NCBI GenBank assembly: GCA_038213835.1
Contig: JBBQSN010000155.1
Location: forward strand, 1 to 8,003
DNA from: JBBQSN01 sp038213835
GTDB lineage: Bacteria > Actinomycetota > Actinomycetes > Actinomycetales > CAWJMD01
Reading direction: 5' to 3'
Length of the DNA: 8,003 nt
Shown piece after piece: positions 1-5,058 of the stretch. The notes beneath the pieces were generated by a model. It made no database searches, had not been told where the DNA came from, and saw nothing but the letters and a program-made list of their open reading frames with translations. How positions within the stretch are numbered: position 1 is the stretch's first letter; each line of letters opens with the position of its first letter. The position numbers were made by a program, and so were the translations under genes.

Positions 1-336
1 CTCCCCGGGGTGCCCGGGCTGGACGACCTGGTCGAGCTGACCCCAAGGTCCCGTCCGACCTTCGTCGCCGCCGACCTCGACGGTCTGCACCGTCCGCCGC
101 TGCTGGCGAAGGTCGACGGCGACGTGGCCAGCTGCGGCCAGGACCAGGCCCGGCTCGAGGCGGACGTGGTCGAGGTCGGTGGCGAGGGCGGCGAGGTGGA
201 CGACCCGGTCGCCGCAGGCTGGGCCGGGCTCGCGCTGCTGTGGGCCCGGGCAGACGCCGGTGCCCCCGTCCGCGCGGGCGGGCGCCTGGTGGACCAGCTG
301 GGACGGCGCTCGGCGGGGGCCGCCGACGACCGGTAG
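1..336 (+). CDS. HAD-IIA-like phosphatase, C-terminal part (5' end outside window)
   Basis: The frame is open from the first base to a TAG at 334-336, giving about 111 residues with no start in the window. The recognisable part is near the beginning: a Leu-Thr-Pro-Arg-x-Arg-Pro-Thr-Phe-Val-Ala-Ala-Asp-Leu-x-Gly-Leu stretch (about residues 14-31). It resembles the post-catalytic C-terminal region of actinobacterial HAD-IIA (NagD/p-nitrophenylphosphatase-like) hydrolases, where an Arg-Pro-x-x-x-x-x-Asp-Leu segment follows the HAD core. The rest is an Ala/Gly/Val-rich tail, as in these proteins. The catalytic Asp motifs lie upstream and cannot be checked. In M. tuberculosis a HAD phosphatase (Rv1692, reported as a glycerol-3-phosphate phosphatase) sits at the same place before tlyA, so the context supports the call. 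The substrate cannot be inferred from this fragment. Confidence 0.7.
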   Translation, partial: LPGVPGLDDLVELTPRSRPTFVAADLDGLHRPPLLAKVDGDVASCGQDQARLEADVVEVGGEGGEVDDPVAAGWAGLALLWARADAGAPVRAGGRLVDQLGRRSAGAADDR

Positions 337-339
337 CGT
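334..339 (+). promoter_or_regulatory. Possible -10 element ahead of the phasin-like gene
   Basis: TAGCGT overlaps the stop codon of the HAD gene and fits the actinobacterial -10 pattern TANNNT. It would place a transcription start near 346 and a leader of about 60 bases before the ATG at 406. No good -35 hexamer is seen about 17 bases upstream (311-316 is CGGCGG). This is a weak, motif-only call. Confidence 0.25.
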
Positions 340-396
340 GGGCGCGTCGTCACCGACGGCGACGTCGGGCGATCCCCGGCGACGGGTCCGAGGGCT

Positions 397-400
397 GGAG
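397..400 (+). promoter_or_regulatory. Ribosome binding site of the phasin-like gene
   Basis: GGAG lies five bases upstream of the ATG at 406. It decides this start, since no good alternative ATG or GTG with a Shine-Dalgarno sequence lies nearby. Confidence 0.6.
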
Positions 401-405
401 CACCG

Positions 406-1194
406 ATGCTGGACGGGCTGAAGGGTTACGTGTCCTTGGTCAGTGGTCTCACCGAGGCCACTGCGGCCAAGGCACGCGAGGTCGCCACCGCGCTGCTCGC
501 GCAGGGAGGGGTGCAGGGCGTGCCCGCGGGGGCGTCGGCGATGGCCACCCAGATCGCCGGGCTCGCCGAGGACCTCCTGGTCACCGCCCGTGACAACCGC
601 GGTGTCCTGCTGGAGGTCGTCCGCGACGAGGCCGAGCGCGCCGTGGCCTCGATCGGCGTCATCACCGCCGCTGAGGCCGAGAGCCTGCGCGGACGCATCG
701 CCGACCTCGAGCGCGAGCTCGCCGCCGCCCGGGCCCGGGCAGTCGCCGCAGCCGTGCCCGTCCGGAAGACGACGCCGCGGAAGACGACGCCGCAGAAGAC
801 GACGCCGCGGGCGGCGTCCGCACCCGGGCCGGCACCCTCGCGCCGGGTCACCACGTCACCGGTCACCGCCCCCCCGCGAGGGACCACGACCTCCGGCACG
901 AAGACGGCCACGAAGAAGTCGGCTGCGACGAAGAAGTCGGCTGCGACGAAGACGTCGCCGGCCACGAAGACGTCGCCGGCCACGAAGACGTCGCCGGCTA
1001 CGAAGAGGTCGCCGGCTACGAAGAGGTCGCCGGCCACGAAGAGGTCGGCGGCCACGAAGAGGTCGCCGGCCACGAAGAGGTCGGCGGCCACGAAGAAGTC
1101 GGCGGCCACGAAGAAGTCGGCGGCCACGAAGAAGTCGGCGGCCACGAAGAGGACCTCCGCCCCGACGCCCCCCGGAGCCCGTACCGGTGAATGA
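406..1194 (+). CDS. Phasin-like helical protein with histone-H1-like Lys/Ala/Thr repeat tail
   Basis: The product has 262 residues in two parts. Residues 1-115 are predicted helical and begin Met-Leu-Asp-Gly-Leu-Lys-Gly-Tyr-Val. They contain Leu/Ala heptad-like stretches, with a likely coiled coil at about 88-112 (Glu-Ser-Leu-Arg-Gly-Arg-Ile-Ala-Asp-Leu-Glu-Arg-Glu-Leu). This part resembles small actinobacterial proteins annotated as phasin-family or PHA granule-associated. Residues 116-262 are a low-complexity basic tail: three Lys-Thr-Thr-Pro-(Arg/Gln) units (121-135), a Pro/Thr-rich spacer, then 13 copies of Thr-Lys-(Lys/Thr/Arg)-Ser-(Ala/Pro)-Ala (169-246). Lys-Ala-rich tails of this kind occur in PhaF, which links PHA granules to DNA, and in mycobacterial HupB. 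DNA binding is therefore plausible but inferred. There is no signal peptide or membrane segment. The gene overlaps the next one by 8 bases. The start is set by GGAG at 397-400. I am confident that it is a gene and that the tail is real, less so of the phasin assignment. Confidence 0.75.
   Translation: MLDGLKGYVSLVSGLTEATAAKAREVATALLAQGGVQGVPAGASAMATQIAGLAEDLLVTARDNRGVLLEVVRDEAERAVASIGVITAAEAESLRGRIADLERELAAARARAVAAAVPVRKTTPRKTTPQKTTPRAASAPGPAPSRRVTTSPVTAPPRGTTTSGTKTATKKSAATKKSAATKTSPATKTSPATKTSPATKRSPATKRSPATKRSAATKRSPATKRSAATKKSAATKKSAATKKSAATKRTSAPTPPGARTGE
766..810 (+). repeat. Three tandem 15-bp units coding Lys-Thr-Thr-Pro-(Arg/Gln)
   Basis: The unit AAGACGACGCCGCGG occurs at 766, 781 and 796. 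The first and third copies are identical and the second differs in one base (CAG for CGG). It is in frame and forms the first basic segment of the phasin-like protein's tail. Confidence 0.95.
910..1143 (+). repeat. Thirteen in-frame 18-bp tandem repeats coding T-K-x-S-x-A
   Basis: Thirteen 18-base units start at 910, 928, 946 and so on to 1126, with a degenerate fourteenth at 1144. The typical unit is ACGAAGAAGTCGGCGGCC. Variation is limited to the third codon (AAG, ACG or AGG), the fifth (GCG, GCT or CCG) and the third base of the sixth. Variants are clustered: two Lys-Ser-Ala units, three Thr-Ser-Pro, two Arg-Ser-Pro, then Arg units alternating Ala/Pro/Ala, and three identical Lys-Ser-Ala units. 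This is consistent with local duplication. All units keep the reading frame. Confidence 0.97.
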
Positions 1195-1399
1195 GCACGG
1201 CACGATCTCGGACCTGCCCCGGCGGCGGCCGGCGCCGACCCCGGACGAGGGCCCCGAACCCACCGGCGACGCCGCGGTCGACGCCGCGCTGGCCGACCTG
1301 GACGCCCTCGACTCCGAGCTCGAGCCGGGGCAGCAGCTGCCGGTCCTGACGGCCGTCCACGAGGCCCTGCAGCAGCGGCTGTCCTCCACCGAGGGCTGA
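1187..1399 (+). CDS. Conserved small protein between phasin-like gene and tlyA (Rv1693-position)
   Basis: The product has 70 residues from a GTG at 1187, with GGAG at 1173-1176 ten bases upstream. It overlaps the end of the phasin-like gene by 8 bases. The N-terminus is Pro/Arg-rich (about 10-25). The core (about 27-66) is acidic and helical: Gly-Asp-Ala-Ala-Val-Asp-Ala-Ala-Leu-Ala-Asp-Leu, then Leu-Pro-Val-Leu-Thr-Ala-Val-His-Glu-Ala-Leu-Gln-Gln-Arg-Leu. Short acidic proteins with an Asp-x-x-Val-Asp-x-x-Leu ... Val-His-x-x-Leu pattern occur just before tlyA in many actinobacteria, and M. tuberculosis has the small gene Rv1693 there. No function is known to me. There is no signal peptide or membrane segment. 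The frame is open further upstream, but that part is an Arg/Pro-rich shadow of the repeat region, so the GTG at 1187 is the best start. Confidence 0.68.
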   Translation: MNEHGTISDLPRRRPAPTPDEGPEPTGDAAVDAALADLDALDSELEPGQQLPVLTAVHEALQQRLSSTEG

Positions 1400-1403
1400 G
1401 CCG

Positions 1404-2237
1404 GTGCCCCGGCGCCAGCGGCTCGACGCCGAGCTGGTGCGACGCGGCCTGGCCCGCAGCCGCCAGCAGGCCGCCGAGCTGATCGCCGCCGGCCGTATCA
1501 GCGTCCGTGGTGCGGTGGCGTCCAAGCCCGCTACCCAGGTCGAGACGGCCGACCCTCTGCTCGTGACCGAGGTCGCCACCAGCCCGGACTACGTCAGCCG
1601 CGGTGCGCACAAGCTGGTCGGCGCCCTGGACGCGTTCGGCGTCGAGGTGACCGGGCGCCGCTGCCTCGACGCCGGTGCGTCGACGGGCGGGTTCACTGAC
1701 GTCCTGCTGCGCCGCGGCGCCGCCGAGGTCGTCGCCGTCGACGTGGGCTACGGACAGCTGGCCTGGTCGGTGCGCTCGGACGAGCGCGTGACGGTGCTGG
1801 ACCGCACCAACGTGCGGACCCTGACGCCCGACCGGGTGGCCCCGGCACCGAGTGTGGTCGTCGCCGACCTGTCGTTCATCTCGCTGACCCTGGTGCTGGC
1901 CGCCCTCGCGTCGTGCGCGGCGCCGGAGGCCGACCTGCTGCTGATGGTCAAGCCGCAGTTCGAGGTCGGCCGCGGGCGGCTGGGGTCCGGCGGCGTCGTG
2001 CGCGACCCCTCCCTGCGGGCCGAGGCGGTCCTCACCGTCGCCGAGGCGGCGCGCGGCCACGGGCTCGCCGTGCACGGCGTGGTCGCCAGCCCGCTGCCCG
2101 GTCCGAGCGGGAACGTGGAGTACTTCCTGTGGCTGCGTCCGGCCGGGGACGACCGGGCGGCGGCGCCGGACCCCGGTACGGTGAGCGAGCTGGTCGCCAC
2201 CGCTGTGGCCCAGGGCCCGACGGGAGCGCAACCATGA
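1404..2237 (+). CDS. tlyA: TlyA, 16S/23S rRNA (cytidine-2'-O)-methyltransferase
   Basis: The product has 277 residues from a GTG at 1404, with GAGGG at 1391-1395 as the ribosome binding site, four bases after the previous stop. TlyA methylates the ribose 2'-OH of 16S C1409 and 23S C1920 using SAM. Its loss gives capreomycin/viomycin resistance in mycobacteria. Residues 1-58 form an S4 RNA-binding domain (Arg-Leu-Asp-Ala-Glu-Leu-Val-Arg-Arg-Gly-Leu-Ala-Arg-Ser-Arg). Residues 59-65 are the linker. Residues 66-246 are an FtsJ-like Rossmann methyltransferase with the SAM loop Asp-Ala-Gly-Ala-Ser-Thr-Gly-Gly-Phe-Thr at 89-98. The 2'-O-methyltransferase tetrad is present as K70 (Arg-Gly-Ala-His-Lys), D155 (Ala-Asp-Leu-Ser-Phe), K183 (Val-Lys-Pro-Gln-Phe) and E239 (Gly-Asn-Val-Glu-Tyr). 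The length is close to the mycobacterial protein. A short Ala/Pro-rich tail follows residue 247. The stop overlaps the nadK start (ATGA). The linker motif is unusual and is listed as a finding. Confidence 0.97.
   Translation: MPRRQRLDAELVRRGLARSRQQAAELIAAGRISVRGAVASKPATQVETADPLLVTEVATSPDYVSRGAHKLVGALDAFGVEVTGRRCLDAGASTGGFTDVLLRRGAAEVVAVDVGYGQLAWSVRSDERVTVLDRTNVRTLTPDRVAPAPSVVVADLSFISLTLVLAALASCAAPEADLLLMVKPQFEVGRGRLGSGGVVRDPSLRAEAVLTVAEAARGHGLAVHGVVASPLPGPSGNVEYFLWLRPAGDDRAAAPDPGTVSELVATAVAQGPTGAQP
2222..2237 (+). promoter_or_regulatory. nadK ribosome binding site and ATGA stop/start overlap with tlyA
   Basis: GGGAG at 2222-2226 lies seven bases before the ATG at 2234. The tlyA stop TGA (2235-2237) overlaps that ATG. 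This arrangement favours translational coupling and fixes the nadK start. Confidence 0.8.
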
Positions 2238-3154
2238 GCACGAGCACGCCGGTGCGGCGCGTCCTCGTGCTCGCCCACACGGGTCGTCCGGAGGCCGTGG
2301 CCACTGCCACCGAGCTGCTCGAGCGGCTCGTCGCAGCCGGGTTCTGCCCCGTCATGCTGGCCAGCGAGGCCGCCGACATCCCGCACGCGGCCGAGCTCGT
2401 CACGGTCGAGGACGCCGCGGGGGTGGTCGACGAGGTCGAGCTGGTCGTGGTGCTCGGCGGCGACGGCACCATCCTGCGCGCCGCGGAGTTCGTCCGCGGG
2501 CGACACGTCCCGCTGCTCGGGGTCAATCTCGGCCACGTCGGGTTCCTGGCCGAGAGCGAGCGCGAGGACATCGCCGGAGCGGTCGAGCGGCTGGCCGCCC
2601 GGGACTACCGGGTCGAGGAGCGGATGACGCTCGACGTCGTCGTGAGCGTCGGGCGCGACGGCGACCGCGAGGTCATCTGCCGCACCTTCGCCCTGAACGA
2701 GGCCACGGTCGAGAAGGCCAGCCGGGAGCGGATGCTCGAGGTCGTCACGGAGGTCGATGGCCGCCCCGTCTCGACCACCGGCTGCGACGGTGTCGTGATG
2801 GCCACGCCCACCGGCTCCACCGCCTACGCGTTCTCGGCGGGCGGGCCGGTCGTCTGGCCGGAGGTCGAGGCCCTCCTGATGGTGCCGATCAGCGCCCACG
2901 CCCTGTTCTCCCGTCCCCTCGTCGTGGCGCCCACGTCGGTGCTGGCCGTCGAGGTCCTGGACCGGGCCGACTCTGGCGTGCTCTGGTGCGACGGCAGACG
3001 CGCGCTCGACCTCCCCTCGGGAGCGCGGATCGAGGTGCGCCGCGGAACCGAGCCGGTGCGGCTGGCCCGCCTCGCCAGCGGTCCGTTCACCGACCGGCTC
3101 GTGGCCAAGTTCCAGCTGCCCGTCACCGGCTGGCGCGGCCCCGTCGAGCGGTGA
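2234..3154 (+). CDS. nadK: NAD kinase (ATP/polyphosphate-dependent)
   Basis: The product has 306 residues, the usual length for actinobacterial NAD kinase (PpnK). The enzyme phosphorylates NAD to NADP in the cytosol and sets the NADPH pool. The N-terminal Rossmann-like domain carries the Gly-Gly-Asp-Gly-Thr motif at 75-79, with D77 as the catalytic Asp. It is followed by Gly-Val-Asn-Leu-Gly-His-Val-Gly-Phe-Leu-Ala (96-106), the conserved Asn-Glu pair at 155-156, and the C-terminal beta-sandwich motif Thr-Pro-Thr-Gly-Ser-Thr-Ala-Tyr (191-198). Further conserved segments follow (Pro-Ile-Ser-Ala-His near 218-222 and Arg-Pro-Leu-Val). No key residue appears to be missing. The start is fixed by a good ribosome binding site and the overlap with tlyA. 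The gene ends in GTGA, 91 bases before recN. Confidence 0.98.
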   Translation: MSTSTPVRRVLVLAHTGRPEAVATATELLERLVAAGFCPVMLASEAADIPHAAELVTVEDAAGVVDEVELVVVLGGDGTILRAAEFVRGRHVPLLGVNLGHVGFLAESEREDIAGAVERLAARDYRVEERMTLDVVVSVGRDGDREVICRTFALNEATVEKASRERMLEVVTEVDGRPVSTTGCDGVVMATPTGSTAYAFSAGGPVVWPEVEALLMVPISAHALFSRPLVVAPTSVLAVEVLDRADSGVLWCDGRRALDLPSGARIEVRRGTEPVRLARLASGPFTDRLVAKFQLPVTGWRGPVER

Positions 3155-3261
3155 GCGAGCTGCAGCGAGTGGACCATCAGGCACAGCGCGAACCTCACGG
3201 CGAGGTACGAGCCGTGAGCGGACGCCGCACGAGGACGGGGGCACCGTGCTCGAGGAGATGA
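3151..3261 (+). CDS. Possible tiny ORF bridging nadK and recN
   Basis: A GTG at 3151 overlaps the nadK stop (GTGA). It opens a 36-codon frame that ends in a TGA at 3259-3261, just inside recN, overlapping a second in-frame recN ATG at 3258. The peptide is Arg- and Gln-rich and resembles nothing I know. In sequence this GC-rich, an open frame of this length is expected by chance. If translated, it could carry ribosomes across the gap for reinitiation at recN. Low confidence as a gene. Confidence 0.15.
   Translation: MSELQRVDHQAQREPHGEVRAVSGRRTRTGAPCSRR
3194..3218 (+). promoter_or_regulatory. Perfect 8-bp inverted repeat between nadK and recN
   Basis: CTCACGGC at 3194-3201 is exactly complementary to GCCGTGAG at 3211-3218, with a 9-base loop (3202-3210). 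It lies about 40 bases after the nadK stop and 27 bases before the recN GTG. As RNA it would form a stable hairpin, but no U-tract follows. As DNA it could be a regulator half-site pair. The base pairing is certain; the role is not known. Confidence 0.5.
3231..3241 (+). promoter_or_regulatory. Likely recN ribosome binding region
   Basis: GAGG at 3231-3234 lies 11 bases, and a GGGGG run at 3237-3241 four bases, before the GTG at 3246. Either could pair with the 16S 3' end. The GTG start is preferred because it yields Met-Leu-Glu-Glu-Met-Arg-Ile, matching the Met-Leu-x-x-x-x-Ile beginning of RecN proteins. Confidence 0.5.
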
Positions 3262-4976
3262 GGATCACCGACCTCGGTGTGATCAGCGAGGCCGTGATCG
3301 AGCTGGGACCCGGTCTGAGCGTGGTCACCGGCGAGACAGGTGCCGGCAAGACGATGGTGGTCACCGGCCTCGGCCTGCTGCTCGGCCTCCGGGCCGACAC
3401 CGGTGCGGTCCGTGCCGGTGCGAAGGCCGCCAGGGTCGAGGGACGGTTCCTCGTCCCCGCGGACGGCCCGGTGGCCGCGCGGGCGGCCGAGGCGGGGGCC
3501 GACCTCGACGAGCTGGACGAGCACGCCGACGGCTCCCCGGCGCAGCGCGAGCTGATCGCAGCCCGCACGGTCGCGAGCAGCGGCCGCGGCCGCGCCCACC
3601 TCGGTGGCCGCGGCGTGCCGGTCGCCGTGCTCGCCGACCTGGCCGACGACCTCGTCGCGGTGCACGGGCAGTCGGAGCAGGTGCTGCTGCGCTCGCCGGC
3701 CCGCCAGCGCGAGATCGTCGACCGCTTCGGCGGCGAGGAGCTCGCCACCGTGCTCTCGGGATACCAGGCGGCCTGGGTCGCGTTCGCCCGCGTCGATGCC
3801 GAGCTGCAGGAGATCACCACCCGCTCGCGCGAGCGCCGCCAGGAGGCCGAGCTGCTGCGGGCCGGTCTGGCCGAGATCGAGCGGGTCGACCCCCGGCCGG
3901 GCGAGGACGACGAGCTCCGGGCGCTGACGCGGCGGCTGGAGCACGCCGAGGAGCTGCGGACCGCGTCGTCGAAGGCCCACCGCGCCCTGGCCGGCGAGGT
4001 CGACGAGGCCGCGGCGCCCGGTGCCGCCGACGTCGTCGGGCTGGTCGAGGACGCCCGGCGCGGCCTGGACGCCGTGGCCCACCACGACGAGGGGGTGGCG
4101 GCCCTGGTCGCCCGGGTGGCCGAGGTCGGCTACCTCGCCGCCGACATCGCTGCCGACGTGGCGTCCTACCTGCAGGGCGTGGAGGCCGACCCGATCCGCC
4201 TCGCCCAGGTGCACGAGCGCCGGGCCGAGCTCACCGGCCTGACCAGGCGGTTCGGCGAGGACGTCTCCGCCGTCCTGGCGTGGGGGCAGGAGTCGTCGCG
4301 CCGGCTGCTCGAGCTCGATGGCGACGGCGACCGGGTCGAGGAGCTCACCGCCCGGCACCGCGAGCTGGACGCCGACCTCGACGCACGCGCCGCGCGGCTC
4401 CGGACGCTGCGGCGCGAGGCCGGGGAGCGGCTCGCCGAGGCCGTGGGATCCGAGCTGGCGGCGCTCGCGATGCCCTCCGCACGGCTGTCGGTCCAGGTGA
4501 CCGGCCGGACCCGTGGTCCGCACGGCGCGGACGAGGTCGCGCTCCTGCTGGCACCCCACTCCGGCGCGGAGCCGCGGCCGCTGTCCAGGGGCGCCTCGGG
4601 TGGTGAGCTGTCGCGCGTGATGCTCGCGCTCGAGGTGGCCCTGGCCGGGTCCGACTCGGTGCCCACGTTCGTCTTCGACGAGGTCGACGCCGGGGTGGGC
4701 GGCGCCGCAGCGGTCGAGATCGGCCGTCGGCTCGCCGCCCTCGCCCGCACCGCGCAGGTGGTGGTCGTGACGCACCTGCCGCAGGTGGCCGCCTACGCCG
4801 ACACCCACCTGGTCGTGCGCAAGGCCGACGACGGCCGGATCACCCAGAGCGGGGTGCACCGGGTCGAGGGCGAGGAGCGGGTCCGCGAGCTGGCCCGGAT
4901 GCTCGCCGGCCAGCAGGAGTCGGCGTCGGCCCGTGAGCACGCCGCCGAGCTGCTGGCCGAGGCGGGCCAGTCCTGA
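3246..4976 (+). CDS. recN: RecN, SMC-like DNA double-strand-break repair ATPase
   Basis: The product has 576 residues (E. coli RecN 553, M. tuberculosis about 587). RecN is a cytosolic ABC/SMC-type ATPase that works with RecA in early double-strand-break repair. The N-terminal ATPase half carries Walker A, Gly-Glu-Thr-Gly-Ala-Gly-Lys-Thr at 29-36. The His-Gly-Gln-Ser-Glu-Gln segment near 139-144 is the family's Q-loop region. Residues about 150-380 form the Glu/Arg/Leu-rich coiled-coil arms. The C-terminal half has the ABC signature Gly-Ala-Ser-Gly-Gly-Glu-Leu-Ser (449-456), Walker B Phe-Val-Phe-Asp-Glu-Val-Asp-Ala-Gly-Val-Gly-Gly (475-486; D478, E479) and the switch histidine H510 (Val-Thr-His-Leu-Pro-Gln-Val). 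All ATPase motifs are intact. The start is the GTG at 3246; an internal ATG at 3258 would remove four conserved residues. No clear LexA box is seen upstream. Confidence 0.98.
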   Translation: MLEEMRITDLGVISEAVIELGPGLSVVTGETGAGKTMVVTGLGLLLGLRADTGAVRAGAKAARVEGRFLVPADGPVAARAAEAGADLDELDEHADGSPAQRELIAARTVASSGRGRAHLGGRGVPVAVLADLADDLVAVHGQSEQVLLRSPARQREIVDRFGGEELATVLSGYQAAWVAFARVDAELQEITTRSRERRQEAELLRAGLAEIERVDPRPGEDDELRALTRRLEHAEELRTASSKAHRALAGEVDEAAAPGAADVVGLVEDARRGLDAVAHHDEGVAALVARVAEVGYLAADIAADVASYLQGVEADPIRLAQVHERRAELTGLTRRFGEDVSAVLAWGQESSRRLLELDGDGDRVEELTARHRELDADLDARAARLRTLRREAGERLAEAVGSELAALAMPSARLSVQVTGRTRGPHGADEVALLLAPHSGAEPRPLSRGASGGELSRVMLALEVALAGSDSVPTFVFDEVDAGVGGAAAVEIGRRLAALARTAQVVVVTHLPQVAAYADTHLVVRKADDGRITQSGVHRVEGEERVRELARMLAGQQESASAREHAAELLAEAGQS

Positions 4977-4987
4977 CCAGCCCGGTG

Positions 4988-5002
4988 GTGGGTCTCACCC
5001 GC
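4988..5002 (+). terminator. Weak hairpin just after recN
   Basis: GTGGGT (4988-4993) can pair with ACCCGC (4997-5002) around a three-base loop, with one G-U pair. It lies 12 bases past the recN stop and has no U-tract. It could be a weak terminator or pause site, or chance. Confidence 0.2.
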
Positions 5003-5044
5003 GCCCTGCCGGTCGGGGTGCTCGGTGGGGCGGCACCGGCGTGG

Positions 5045-5050
5045 GACGAT
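5045..5050 (+). promoter_or_regulatory. Possible -10-like box for a leaderless steA transcript
   Basis: GACGAT ends eight bases before the steA ATG at 5059, the distance at which transcription would start at or near that ATG. No proper Shine-Dalgarno sequence lies at the usual distance, the best being GGGA at 5043-5046, 12 bases away. GACGAT departs from TANNNT in its first base and no -35 is evident, so this is speculative. Confidence 0.2.
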
Positions 5051-5058
5051 GACCGACG

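Noticed and set aside
910..1143. CRISPR array or other non-coding repeat cluster
   Set aside because: The units are directly adjacent with an 18-bp period, have no spacers, keep the coding frame and vary mainly at codons within a basic protein tail.
443..1186. + strand Arg/Pro-rich open frame upstream of the 70-residue small gene
   Set aside because: It is the frame-shifted reading of the phasin-like gene and its repeats. Only the part from the GTG at 1187 has a normal composition and a conserved-looking core.
426..2231. Long minus-strand open frame (601 codons) with Phe-Val-Ala-Ala-Asp repeats opposite the phasin-like gene and tlyA
   Set aside because: It is the antisense image of the 18-bp array and of tlyA. 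Long antisense frames are expected when third positions are nearly all G or C, and the product shows no family features.
3189..3206. LexA/SOS box ahead of recN
   Set aside because: Only one CGAAC half-site is present; the matching GTTCG half at the right distance is absent.
5008..5040. GCCGGT/ACCGGC pair in the recN-steA gap as a terminator
   Set aside because: The stem is only six bases with a loop of over 20 bases and no U-tract, as expected by chance in GC-rich DNA.
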